Shown here piece after piece: positions 31,367 to 39,878 of a stretch of DNA of 43,479 nucleotides. Location: contig NZ_VCJS01000106.1 of NCBI RefSeq assembly GCF_005893125.1, positions 1 through 43,479 on the forward strand. The letters are read 5' to 3'. Under the pieces are notes generated by a model, which was not told the origin of the DNA, made no database searches, and saw only the letters and a program-made list of their open reading frames with translations. Positions within the stretch are counted from its first letter, which is position 1, and every line of letters begins with the position of its first letter. The position numbers and the translations under genes were made by a program. The DNA comes from Nonomuraea basaltis. GTDB taxonomy: Bacteria; Actinomycetota; Actinomycetes; Streptosporangiales; Streptosporangiaceae.

Positions 31367-32701
31367 ATGAGTGGCACTCGACACCACAAGGTGATGCCGG
31401 CCCTGATTGATGAGGATCGGGCCAGCGCAGGCGACTTGTTCAATCTCGCGGTCGACATCGGCCCCATACCCATGCAGGTCGGCGCCTGCCTGATCCTGGA
31501 CACCGGGCCGGGCTTCGACCTGACGCGGGCGCGGCAGTCGATCGCCGAGCGGGTCGGCACGGTGCCGCGGCTTCGTCAACAGCTCGTCCATGCTCCGCTC
31601 GGCTGTGGTCGGCCGTTGTGGATCGACGATGCGGCGTTCGACTTGAACCACCACCTGCACACCATGGTGTGCCCGCCACCGGGTGACGAAGACGCGCTGC
31701 TCGACCTCGCTGCCACGGCGATCGGCCGGCCTCTGGACGCGTCGAAGCCCTTGTGGTCGATCACGCTGGTGACAGGCCTGGCCGATGATCGGATCGGCAT
31801 GATCGTCTGCTTCCACCACGTGCTCGCCGACGGCATCGGCGGGCTGGCGGTGCTCGGCCGCCTCGTCGACGGGATGCCGGCGCCGGCACCGCGAGCATTC
31901 CCCGTCCCCGCACCATCCCGTCGCCGGATCGCCGCCGACGCGTGGAGAACCCGGCTGCGCGCGCTCGCCGGCCTGCCTCACGCCTGGCCTGCCGCCAGGC
32001 GCGCCGCCGCTGAATTGGGAGTCCCACAGCGGTTGGCACGCTGTTCGCTGAACGCGTCCGCAGGCGTGCATCAGCGGCTGGTGACCGTCAGCGCGAGGCT
32101 GGCCGACGTCCGCCGGTTCGCGCACGCCCACGGCGGCACCGTCAACGACGCCGTGCTCGCCGCGATCACCGGCGCGGTACGTGCGCTCCTGGCCCGCCGC
32201 GGAGAAAACATCCCCGATCTGGTGGTCTCCGTGCCGGTGTCGGCACGGGCATCTGCCACCACTGCCCGGCTCGGCAACCAGGTCGGCGTCATGCCCCTCC
32301 GCCTGCCCACCCGAGGCGGTCTTGGGCAACGGCTCGAACGCACCGCGACGATCACCCGAGCCAGGAAGTCCACGACCCCAGGAGCCTCGTCCCAACTGCT
32401 CGCCAGGATCGGCGGGATTCTGGCCCACGTGCACATTCTGGGCTGGCTGCTGAAGCACCAGCACCTGATTCATACCGTCGTCACCAACATGCGAGGGCCC
32501 GAGGAGCCGTTGTTCTTCAACGGCGCCAGGGTGCGCACGATCATCCCGATCTCGCTCGTCCGGGGGAACGTGACCGTCGCCTTCAGCGTGCTGTCCTACG
32601 CTGGCAGCCTGGCCACGACCATCGTGGCTGACGCGGAGCGCGTACCTGACCTGCCGTGCCTCACCCACGCGCTACAAGAAGAATTCGCCGCGATGAGCTG
32701 A
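31367..32701 (+). CDS. Wax ester synthase/diacylglycerol acyltransferase (WS/DGAT)
   Basis: A 444-residue acyltransferase making wax esters or triacylglycerol from acyl-CoA. The catalytic motif HHxxxDG is intact at residues 150-156 (HHVLADG), followed by GGTVNDAVLAAITGAVRALL and the C-terminal NMRGPEEPLFFNG block. GGGAGG precedes ATG 31367. M. tuberculosis Tgs1, of the same family, is DosR-induced and builds storage lipid in hypoxia. No box was found directly upstream; it lies 78 nt after phosphoketolase and may be co-transcribed. Confidence 0.9.
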   Translation: MSGTRHHKVMPALIDEDRASAGDLFNLAVDIGPIPMQVGACLILDTGPGFDLTRARQSIAERVGTVPRLRQQLVHAPLGCGRPLWIDDAAFDLNHHLHTMVCPPPGDEDALLDLAATAIGRPLDASKPLWSITLVTGLADDRIGMIVCFHHVLADGIGGLAVLGRLVDGMPAPAPRAFPVPAPSRRRIAADAWRTRLRALAGLPHAWPAARRAAAELGVPQRLARCSLNASAGVHQRLVTVSARLADVRRFAHAHGGTVNDAVLAAITGAVRALLARRGENIPDLVVSVPVSARASATTARLGNQVGVMPLRLPTRGGLGQRLERTATITRARKSTTPGASSQLLARIGGILAHVHILGWLLKHQHLIHTVVTNMRGPEEPLFFNGARVRTIIPISLVRGNVTVAFSVLSYAGSLATTIVADAERVPDLPCLTHALQEEFAAMS

Positions 32702-32759
32702 CGCCTCGACCTCGCCCCCCTTGAGGACCGTCCAGGGCACGATCGTGCCGACAGGATCG

Positions 32760-32802
32760 AGGACCAAGGTCCCGGCGCATCGGTGGCTTAAGCCTCGGTC
32801 CC
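32760..32802 (+). promoter_or_regulatory. DosR-like boxes before the arginine deiminase operon
   Basis: AGGAC-CAAG-GTCCC at 32760-32773 has one mismatch. TAAGC-CTCG-GTCCC at 32789-32802 ends 51 nt before ATG 32854 and resembles the site before GAPDH. The perfect palindrome GGCTTAAGCC (32785-32794) lies between and partly overlaps. Confidence 0.55.
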
Positions 32803-32853
32803 CCAACCGCCGGGATTGATGTGCTGGTGGTGATCGTACGAGAGGGGATCACC

Positions 32854-34203
32854 ATGTCCGTCACCCCGTTACCGCGGCGCCGCAAGCTGGGGCCGTGGAT
32901 GGCGACCGCGCTGGTCGTCGGCAACATGATCGGCTCGGGAGTGTTCCTCCTGCCCGCATCGCTGGCCGCCTTCGGCAGCGCGAGCCTGCTGGCGTGGGCG
33001 CTCACCGCCACCGGGGCGCTGCTGCTGGCACTGGTCTTCGCCCGGCTCGGCCGCGCCTACCCCAAGACCGGCGGCCCGTACGCCTACGCCCGGCGCGCCT
33101 TCGGTGACTTCATAGGCTTCCAGACCGCATGGGGTTACTGGATCGCGGTGTGGGTGGGCAACGCCGCCATCGCGGTGGCGTTCGTCAGCTACCTCGGCTA
33201 CTTCTGGCCCGCGCTCACCGACACCGCCCTGCTCGCCGCGACCGTGGCGCTGGCGGCGATCTGGCTGCTGACCGCCGTCAACGTTCGAGGCGTACGCCTG
33301 GGCGGCTGGATCCAGGTTGTCACCACGATCGCCAAACTCCTGCCCTTGGTCGGACTGGCCGTGGCCGCGCCGTTCTTCATCGACGCCGCCGACTTCACCC
33401 CATTCAATCCGAGCGGCCAGGGCACGTTCGGGGCCGTCACGGCCGCCGCCGCGCTGACGCTGTGGGCGTTCATCGGCATCGAGTCGGCCACTGTGCCCGC
33501 CGAGGACGTCGACGATCCGGAGCGGACCATCCCGCGCGCGACCGTGATCGGCACGATCGTCACCGCGGTCGTCTACATCTTGGGCACCGTCGCGGTGTTC
33601 GCCGCCGTGCCCCGCGCGTTGCTGATCGAGTCGACGGCGCCGTTCGCGGACGCGGCCGCTTCGATGTTCGGCGGCTGGGCGGGCACCGTGGTCGCGATCG
33701 GCGCGATCGTCAGCGCGTTCGGCGCGCTCAACGGCTGGATCCTGCTGCAGGGCCAGGTACCGATGGCCGCCGCCCGCGACGGGCTGTTCCCGCAGGTGTT
33801 CGCCAAGACCTCCCGCTGGGGCACGCCGGTCGTGGGGCTGGTCGTCTCCAGCGTCCTGGTCACCGGGCTGATGCTGCTGAACTACAACGCCGGCCTGGTC
33901 GAGCAGTTCAACTTCGTGATCCTCCTGGCCACGCTCACCACCTTGATCCCGTATGCGTACGCGGCGGCGGCGCAGCTCCTGCTGGCCCTCACCGACCGGG
34001 AGCGCTTCTCCGGCAGGCGGCTGACGGTTGACGGCACGATCGCCGTCGTGGCGTTCGCCTACGCGCTGTGGACCATCGCCGGATCGGGCTACGAGGTCGT
34101 CTACAAGGGCACGCTGCTGATGCTTGCCGGCATCCCGGTCTACGTGTGGCTGAAGTACCGCGACAGCGACGACACCGTCCGCATCGACAGGAAGGCGGCA
34201 TGA
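32854..34203 (+). CDS. APC-family amino acid transporter, likely arginine/ornithine exchanger
   Basis: A 449-residue membrane protein with about 12 hydrophobic helices. The start of helix 1 (VVGNMIGSGVFLLPASLAAF) is the substrate-carboxylate-binding GSG motif of the APC superfamily; GGPYAYARRAFGDFIGFQTA follows. It resembles AdiC/ArcD-type antiporters. As first gene of an operon with arcA, arcB and arcC, it probably imports arginine in exchange for ornithine, which needs no energy. ATG 32854 has AGAGGGG at 7 nt. The stop overlaps arcA by 4 nt. Confidence 0.85.
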   Translation: MSVTPLPRRRKLGPWMATALVVGNMIGSGVFLLPASLAAFGSASLLAWALTATGALLLALVFARLGRAYPKTGGPYAYARRAFGDFIGFQTAWGYWIAVWVGNAAIAVAFVSYLGYFWPALTDTALLAATVALAAIWLLTAVNVRGVRLGGWIQVVTTIAKLLPLVGLAVAAPFFIDAADFTPFNPSGQGTFGAVTAAAALTLWAFIGIESATVPAEDVDDPERTIPRATVIGTIVTAVVYILGTVAVFAAVPRALLIESTAPFADAAASMFGGWAGTVVAIGAIVSAFGALNGWILLQGQVPMAAARDGLFPQVFAKTSRWGTPVVGLVVSSVLVTGLMLLNYNAGLVEQFNFVILLATLTTLIPYAYAAAAQLLLALTDRERFSGRRLTVDGTIAVVAFAYALWTIAGSGYEVVYKGTLLMLAGIPVYVWLKYRDSDDTVRIDRKAA

Positions 34204-35375
34204 GCGTGTTCCATGTTGACAGCGAGGTGGGCACGCTGCGGCAGGTCATCCTGCACCGCCCCGGGCTGGAGCTGATGCGGCTCACGCCGTCCAACTGCGA
34301 TGACCTGCTCTTCGACGACGTGCTCTGGGTCAAGCGGGCCCGCCAGGAGCACGACGCCTTCGCCGACGCCCTGCGCGAGCGCGGCGTCACCGTCCACCTC
34401 TTCGACGAGCTGCTGGCCGAGACGCTCAAGCTGGACGAGGCCCGCGCGTGGGTGCTGGACCGGGTGGTCACCGAACCCGCCTTCGGCCCCACGCTCGCCC
34501 CGCCGCTCCGGCAGGTGCTGGAGTCCATGCCGGTAGACGTCCTGACCCGCCATCTCATCGGCGGGTTGACCAAGCGCGAGCTCGGCCTGGCAACGGACAG
34601 CCTGCGTCTGGCCGGGCTCGGCGAGGACGACTTCATCCTGCCGCCGCTGCCCAACCACCTATTCACCCGCGACGCCTCCGCCTGGATCTACGGCGGCGTG
34701 TCCCTGCACCCGATGGCCAAACCGGCCCGCCGCCGCGAGACCACGCACGTGGCGGCCGTGTACGCCTTCCACCCGATGTTCGCCGGGCGGGCGCCGGTGT
34801 GGTTCCCGGCGGAGGCCGAACAACCCGCCAGCATCGAGGGTGGCGACATCCACGTCGTCGGCGACGGCGCGGTGCTGGTGGGGATGAGTGAGCGCACCAC
34901 GCCGCAGGCGATCGAGCTGCTGGCCCGTCGCCTGTTCGAGGCCGGCGCCGCCGAGCGCGTCATCGTCGCCGCCCTGCCGAAGAAGCGGGCCTTCATGCAC
35001 CTGGACACCGTCATGACCATGGTCGACCGGGGCATCTTCGTGGCCTACCCCGAACTGCCGCCGTTGCGGTCGTTCACCCTCACATCCGGCCTGCGCGTAC
35101 GCGAGAACGACGACCTGTTCACGGCCCTCGGCGCGTCCCGCGTGCTGTGCGCGGAGCAGGACGTGTGGGCGGCCGAGCGCGAGCAGTGGGACGACGGCAC
35201 CAACGTGCTGGCCATCGCCCCCGGCGTGGTCGTCGCCTACGAACGCAACGTCACCACCAACACCATGCTCCGCAAGCACGGCATCGAGGTCATCACCATC
35301 GCGGGCGCCGAACTCGGCCGTGGCCGCGGCGGTCCCCGCTGCATGAGCTGCCCCGTCGAAAGGAGCGCGTCGTGA
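34200..35375 (+). CDS. arcA: Arginine deiminase
   Basis: A 391-residue enzyme converting arginine to citrulline and ammonia. Family motifs: LTPSNCDDLLFDDVLW, FTRDASAWIYGGV, the substrate-binding IEGGDIHVVG, MHLDTVMTMVD with the catalytic histidine, and the nucleophile Cys381 in RGGPRCMSCP. The length is slightly shorter than that of classical ADIs (about 410). The start overlaps the transporter stop (ATGA) and the stop overlaps the next start (GTGA). Confidence 0.96.
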   Translation: MSVFHVDSEVGTLRQVILHRPGLELMRLTPSNCDDLLFDDVLWVKRARQEHDAFADALRERGVTVHLFDELLAETLKLDEARAWVLDRVVTEPAFGPTLAPPLRQVLESMPVDVLTRHLIGGLTKRELGLATDSLRLAGLGEDDFILPPLPNHLFTRDASAWIYGGVSLHPMAKPARRRETTHVAAVYAFHPMFAGRAPVWFPAEAEQPASIEGGDIHVVGDGAVLVGMSERTTPQAIELLARRLFEAGAAERVIVAALPKKRAFMHLDTVMTMVDRGIFVAYPELPPLRSFTLTSGLRVRENDDLFTALGASRVLCAEQDVWAAEREQWDDGTNVLAIAPGVVVAYERNVTTNTMLRKHGIEVITIAGAELGRGRGGPRCMSCPVERSAS

Positions 35376-36301
35376 AAGACCTGCTGCGCATCGCCGACCT
35401 GACCCCGGACGACCTCGCCCACCTGCTCGACCGCGCCGACCATTTCAAGCTGCGTCCCGCCGACTCCCGAGAGCTGCTGCGCGGCCGGACCGTGCTGCTG
35501 TACTTCGCCAAGCCGTCCACCCGCACCCGCCTGTCCGCCGAGACCGCGGTGGTACGCCTCGGCGGGACGCCGCTCACCGTCGGCCCCACCGAGCTGCAGC
35601 TCGGTCGTGGCGAGACCATCGCCGACACCGCCCACGTCGTCAGCTCGTACACGGCGGCGGTGGTCATCCGCACCTTCGACGACGAGGAGGTGAGAAGCTT
35701 CGCCCGTGCGGCCCACGTACCGGTGATCAACGCGCTCACCGACGGCCATCATCCGCTGCAGGCGCTCGCCGACCTGATGACGCTGCGCGAGGTCGTCGGC
35801 GACCTGCGGGGACGGAAGATCGCCTATGTCGGCGCGGCGACCAACGTCACGCACAGCCTCATGGAGGCCGCCGCCCTGGCCGGGCTGTCCATCGCCGTCA
35901 CCACACCGGCCGCGTACGCGCCCGACCCGGCCGTCGAAGCGGTGACCAGGAAGCTATCCACCGGAGGGGAACTGCTGCTCACCGACGATCCGCGCGAAGC
36001 GGTCAAGGGGGCAGACGCCGTCTACACCGACGTATGGCTGTCCATGGGCGACCGGCCCGAGGAGAAGGCCGCGCGCGTGGCCGCACTGACCCCGTACCGG
36101 GTCACCGCCGACCTGATGGCCGCCGCCAAGCCAGGCGCTATCTTCCTGCACTGCTTGCCCGCCCACCGCGGCGAGGAGATCACCGCCGAGGTGATCGACG
36201 GCCCCGCGTCTCAGGTGTTCCGCCAAGCCGCCAACCGGCTCCCCACCGCCCAGGCCGTGCTCGAGGCACTGCTCAACCGCGACCTGGCAGGCGCGCTGTG
36301 A
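35372..36301 (+). CDS. arcB: Ornithine carbamoyltransferase (catabolic)
   Basis: A 309-residue OTC. The carbamoyl phosphate motif STRTR is at residues 49-53, HPLQ lies in DGHHPLQALADLMTL, and HCLPAHRGEE is the ornithine-binding catalytic block. In this operon it should run in the phosphorolytic direction, citrulline plus phosphate to ornithine plus carbamoyl phosphate. GTG 35372 follows AAAGGAG. It is coupled by 4-nt overlaps on both sides. Confidence 0.95.
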   Translation: MKDLLRIADLTPDDLAHLLDRADHFKLRPADSRELLRGRTVLLYFAKPSTRTRLSAETAVVRLGGTPLTVGPTELQLGRGETIADTAHVVSSYTAAVVIRTFDDEEVRSFARAAHVPVINALTDGHHPLQALADLMTLREVVGDLRGRKIAYVGAATNVTHSLMEAAALAGLSIAVTTPAAYAPDPAVEAVTRKLSTGGELLLTDDPREAVKGADAVYTDVWLSMGDRPEEKAARVAALTPYRVTADLMAAAKPGAIFLHCLPAHRGEEITAEVIDGPASQVFRQAANRLPTAQAVLEALLNRDLAGAL

Positions 36302-37218
36302 GAATCGTCATCGCGATCGGCGGGAACGCGCTGCTGCACCGCGGCGAGCGGGCCGACGCCGCGACGCAGCTGCGCAACGTCACCTCCGCCGCCGAGCAGA
36401 TCGCCTGGGTCGCCGAGCGTCACCAGGTGCTCATCGTGCACGGCAACGGCCCCCAAGTGGGGATGCTGGCCGAGGAGAGCGAGCGCGACCCCACGCTGGA
36501 ACGCGGCTACCCGCTGGACACGCTGGTGGCCGAGACTCAGGGCATGATCGGTTACTGGCTGGCGCAGAACATCGGCCGCCGCCTGCCGGACACACCGGTC
36601 GGCGCGCTGGTCACCCAGGTCGTCGTGTCCGCCGCCGATCCTGCCTTCGACCGCCCGGACAAACCCATCGGGCCTTATTACCCGACGGAGGAGGCCGAGC
36701 GGCTGTCCGATGAGCGTGGCTGGGAGTTCACCAAGGAAGAGCACGGCATGCGGCGTGTCGTCCCCTCACCGCGCCCGATCCGGGTCATCGAGCTGCCCAT
36801 CATCAAGCGCCTGCTGGATCAGGGGTGTGTGGTGATCGCCGGCGGTGGAGGCGGCGTGCCGGTCGCAAGTGATCGTTCGGGCGTGGAAGGGGTGGTGGAC
36901 AAGGACCTGGTCGCCGCGCTACTCGCCGAGCAGATCCGGGCCGACCTGCTGGTCATCCTGACCGACGTACCCTACGTATACGCCCACTACGGCACCCCGC
37001 GCGAGCGACCCCTCGTGCTGACCTCCCCGGAGGAACTGGACGCCATGGCGTTCACGGCGGGCTCCATGCGGCCGAAGATCGACGCGGTCTGCGCATTCGC
37101 CCGGGCCACCGGACGACCGGCGACCATCGGCGCTCTGAACGAGCTCGTGGCCGTGATCACCGGCGCGCGCGGCACCCACATCCGTGAAGGGAGAGCGCTC
37201 GGGCGGAGGCAACGGTGA
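36298..37218 (+). CDS. arcC: Carbamate kinase
   Basis: A 306-residue amino-acid-kinase-fold enzyme that makes ATP from carbamoyl phosphate and ADP, giving CO2 and ammonia. Motifs: IVIAIGGNALLHRGE at the N-terminus, VHGNGPQVGMLAEESE, IAGGGGGVPVASD and VDKDLVAALLAEQI. GTG 36298 overlaps the arcB stop. It completes the operon and gives one ATP per arginine without oxygen. Carbamoyl phosphate made here is also the HypF substrate. Confidence 0.95.
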   Translation: MRIVIAIGGNALLHRGERADAATQLRNVTSAAEQIAWVAERHQVLIVHGNGPQVGMLAEESERDPTLERGYPLDTLVAETQGMIGYWLAQNIGRRLPDTPVGALVTQVVVSAADPAFDRPDKPIGPYYPTEEAERLSDERGWEFTKEEHGMRRVVPSPRPIRVIELPIIKRLLDQGCVVIAGGGGGVPVASDRSGVEGVVDKDLVAALLAEQIRADLLVILTDVPYVYAHYGTPRERPLVLTSPEELDAMAFTAGSMRPKIDAVCAFARATGRPATIGALNELVAVITGARGTHIREGRALGRRQR

Positions 37219-37235
37219 AGGACAGGCCGTTCGTC

Positions 37236-37925
37236 TCATCGATTTTCCTGGGCGGCCCTGGTCTTGAGGTTCTTGAGCATCTTCCGCTCCAGCAGGAAGT
37301 GTCCGGGAACGAAGAACAGCGACCAGATGAGCATGAAGACGTTGCGTGACTTCGGCAGGCACCATCGAGTGATCAGGCGGGTGGCGCCCGGCCCTACCGG
37401 TGTCAGCATGAGGCACCAGGTCATCGCCGTGGCGGTGTCTCCGGCGACGAGCAGCGCGTTTGGTTCAATGCGCCGTACCGGGGGTCCCATGCCGGGGATC
37501 ATCGGGATCCGGTCGCCGACCTGGAGGTTCTGCAGTTCGGGGATGATCCGGTCCGCGCTCGGCTTGCCGTCGTTGTCGAGCCAGTCGTAACTGTACCAGC
37601 CCGCGCGGCCCCAGCCGATCTGTACGAGCCAGGGCCACACCTGGCGGGGTGCGGCCTCGATCGTGATCGCCCTGGTGACGGCGGTGCTGCCGGGGACCAA
37701 CTCGTCACCCGGCATGACGGCGGCCACCTCCGCCTCCGTGGCGCCCCATCGGCGCGCCCACGGCTCGAAGACGACCCCGTACAGCAGGAGGATCATCGCT
37801 GCGATCGCAAGCCCCGCCGCCAGCCCGGCCCAGAGACCAAACCAGATCATGAGGGCTGCCAGGATCGCCGCGCAGATGATCACGATTCCTCCGACGATGC
37901 CCAGAATCATCCATTTGGTGCGCAT
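37236..37925 (-). CDS. Membrane-anchored SRPBCC-type protein
   Basis: A 229-residue protein. Two N-terminal hydrophobic helices (about 6-28 and 32-55, IVGGIVIICAAILAALMIW and LAAGLAIAAMILLLYGVV) are followed by a soluble START-like domain (ITIEAAPRQVWPWLVQIGWG, RAGWYSYDWLDNDGKPSADR) ending in a hydrophobic C-terminal segment. ATG 37925 has GGGAGGT at 7 nt; the longer frame to 38144 is not credible. The ligand is unknown. It converges with arcC. Confidence 0.8.
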   Translation of the reverse strand: MRTKWMILGIVGGIVIICAAILAALMIWFGLWAGLAAGLAIAAMILLLYGVVFEPWARRWGATEAEVAAVMPGDELVPGSTAVTRAITIEAAPRQVWPWLVQIGWGRAGWYSYDWLDNDGKPSADRIIPELQNLQVGDRIPMIPGMGPPVRRIEPNALLVAGDTATAMTWCLMLTPVGPGATRLITRWCLPKSRNVFMLIWSLFFVPGHFLLERKMLKNLKTRAAQENR

Positions 37926-38222
37926 ATTCCATACCTCCCGAATCCAGTGGATCCGTGGCTCTGTCCCCACGATCGGCCTCTGGGCACGGGACGGGCAGAG
38001 TCGCACGGCTGACGTCGCAGAGCCATTGGTCCCTTGCCGGGATGAGGCGATTCGGCTGGCGGCACAGTCGCGTGGGTACCGGTTGGCCTCGGTATACGTC
38101 GGCCCGATCGACCGGTCGTGTCCGGAGTCCCACGAGGCCGGCAACCAGGCAGAAGACCGCCGTTCTATTGCGGCGCGAGCCCGTCGGTGCAGGAAGGCGT
38201 CCCTGTGCGCGGGAGCCGCTGG
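37926..38222. other. Intergenic region without a supported gene
   Basis: Only weak GTCCC/GGGAC half-sites (37963, 37988) are seen, with no pairing at 22 bp. No credible open frame or hairpin. Confidence 0.4.
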
Positions 38223-39170
38223 TCAGGCTTGCTGGACCAACAGGTCGGTCACGGGGCGGCGCGGGGCGCGGGGCACGACGGGGCCGTAGCCGAGCCGCAT
38301 GATCATTTGCGGATGACCGCGGCGATGGTGCGGGTCGCTGCGGCGCCGCATGTCGCGCAGGTCGAGCGGTTGGTTGAGGAACGACGCCGAGACCGCGTGC
38401 TTGGCCGCCACCAGCAGGACGCGCTGCAGGGCCTGCCCGGCGCGCAGCCAGTCCATCGGCTCGTCCCCGGCGGTGGTGAGCACGGCGAGCTGAGGGCGTG
38501 GCTCGAAACGCGCGCTGCCCGCACGACGGCCGAAGTCCCGGATCGGATCCACATCGCCGGTGGCGAACGGTCCCTGGACGTGAGCGGGCACGCCCTGGCC
38601 GGCGGTCCAGGCCGCCAGCTCGGCCAGGTACTCGTTGTCGCGGGCGAGCTCGTCCTGGGCGATGGCGGCGTAGTCGAGCATGTCGGCGGCGCTGCGCCGG
38701 TCCAGGAAGAGCAGCCGGGCGCGCTCCAGCGAGGCGGCGGCGCGCATACCGGCCAGCACCGGCGCTGGGATGAGACGATCGCCGAAGGGCTGCCTATTGG
38801 TGCGCCGGCACGGGATGAGCTCATACAGCTCCCGCAGCTCGGCCGACGACTGCCCCCACGCGTCGAACCGGACGGTCGCCAGCAGGTCCGGCGCCTTCTC
38901 GGGTTCGGGCAGCAAACGCGCGACCGGCATACGCCCGGCCACGCGGGCCGCGATGCGCAGGTTGAACAACGCGGCTCCGCAGCTGACGTGCAGAGATCGC
39001 CCACGCGGGTCGCTTACACGCAGCCAGCGGTCCCAGTCGGCCAGCAGCTCGATCACATCGTCGCCGCGCACCTGGAAATGCCACGGCTGGGTGTTGAGCA
39101 CCGAAGGCGCTTCCCCAGCCGCCACGAGCAGCCGCCTGACCCCGAGGTCGATGGTGTGTGCAGTAGTCAT
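38223..39170 (-). CDS. Acg-family nitroreductase
   Basis: A 315-residue paralogue of the gene at 10755-11741, sharing APSVLNTQPWHFQVRGDDVI, the SCGAALFNLRIAARVAG segment, PCRRTNRQPFGDRLIP and the C-terminal HPQMIMRLGYGP. It has the same two-domain nitroreductase-like fold and is expected to bind FMN. ATG 39170 follows GGGAGGTGCGTC on the minus strand. Three GGGACCT repeats upstream suggest the same control as the rest of the island. Confidence 0.88.
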   Translation of the reverse strand: MTTAHTIDLGVRRLLVAAGEAPSVLNTQPWHFQVRGDDVIELLADWDRWLRVSDPRGRSLHVSCGAALFNLRIAARVAGRMPVARLLPEPEKAPDLLATVRFDAWGQSSAELRELYELIPCRRTNRQPFGDRLIPAPVLAGMRAAASLERARLLFLDRRSAADMLDYAAIAQDELARDNEYLAELAAWTAGQGVPAHVQGPFATGDVDPIRDFGRRAGSARFEPRPQLAVLTTAGDEPMDWLRAGQALQRVLLVAAKHAVSASFLNQPLDLRDMRRRSDPHHRRGHPQMIMRLGYGPVVPRAPRRPVTDLLVQQA

Positions 39171-39195
39171 GACGCACCTCCCAGAGCCGAGACTG

Positions 39196-39244
39196 GCCCG
39201 TGAGGTCCCGCCCCGTCAGGGGCGGAGGTCCCGCCGAAGGTCCC
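39196..39244 (-). promoter_or_regulatory. Three DosR-like boxes upstream of the nitroreductase
   Basis: Read on the minus strand: GGGAC-CTTC-GGCGG (39244-39231), GGGAC-CTCC-GCCCC (39232-39219) and GGGAC-CTCA-CGGGC (39209-39196). The first resembles the GGGACCTTCGGCCC box of the paralogous gene at 10685. Spacings are 12 and 23 bp rather than 22. Confidence 0.5.
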
Positions 39245-39809
39245 GCACCGGGCGAAGAAGGCCGAAGCCGCCGCGGCCAGGGCGTCCGCCTCGTCCCCAA
39301 CCGATGGCGGCCACGCCACGGCCAAACTGCTTGAACGTCCCGGCGTGATCGAGGCGGAGGTCGACGTACAGGAGCGCAGGCGAAGGTGGTTCACGACGCG
39401 CGCGAGGAGATCGCCGAGTTGTGGAACTGGCTGATCGAGAGCGGCGGAAATCAGGAGAGCTGAGGGCCGTGTCCGCTCCGGCGGCATATAAGGCCAGCAA
39501 ACCGGCCTTATGCTGCGAACCTCGCATAGCCGACGCCCCTCCCGCAGCCCTGCTCCTGCTCGCCACGCTGTCACGATGTCCGTCAGATGCTCAGGGCCGA
39601 AAGACCTCTGCCTCCCGGCTCGCAGCATCCCTGCCCGGCATCGCGAATCACGCCAGGGACTGTCGTGCTCAGCTGGGCGGGCCTCGGTCAGAGGTGCCAG
39701 ATGCCGGTGTGGCGAGGGGCGCTCAATTGGACGATAGTGTCCGACGAACGCGGGCAGGAGGACCCGATGATGGTCTTCGGCCGGCGCTCGTATTTCATGG
39801 TCGTCCGCC
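39245..39809. other. Gene-poor region with a short unidentified remnant
   Basis: A plus-strand frame ending at 39463 (VVHDAREEIAELWNWLIESG) looks like the end of a lost gene, but it has no start and I do not recognise it. Nothing else is supported. Confidence 0.3.
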
Positions 39810-39823
39810 GGGACTTTCGGCTC
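39810..39823 (+). promoter_or_regulatory. DosR-like box before the membrane-protein pair
   Basis: GGGAC-TTTC-GGCTC ends 55 nt before ATG 39879, the distance seen for several other boxes. No clear second box 22 bp upstream. Confidence 0.45.
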
Positions 39824-39878
39824 TATCGGTGGTGTCGCCGACCGTCTAGGTTCGGTCTAACTCCCCAGGAGGTGGCCG

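Noticed and set aside
37954..37992. GTCCC and GGGAC half-sites upstream of the SRPBCC membrane gene
   Set aside because: They do not form palindromes with the right spacer or lie 22 bp apart.
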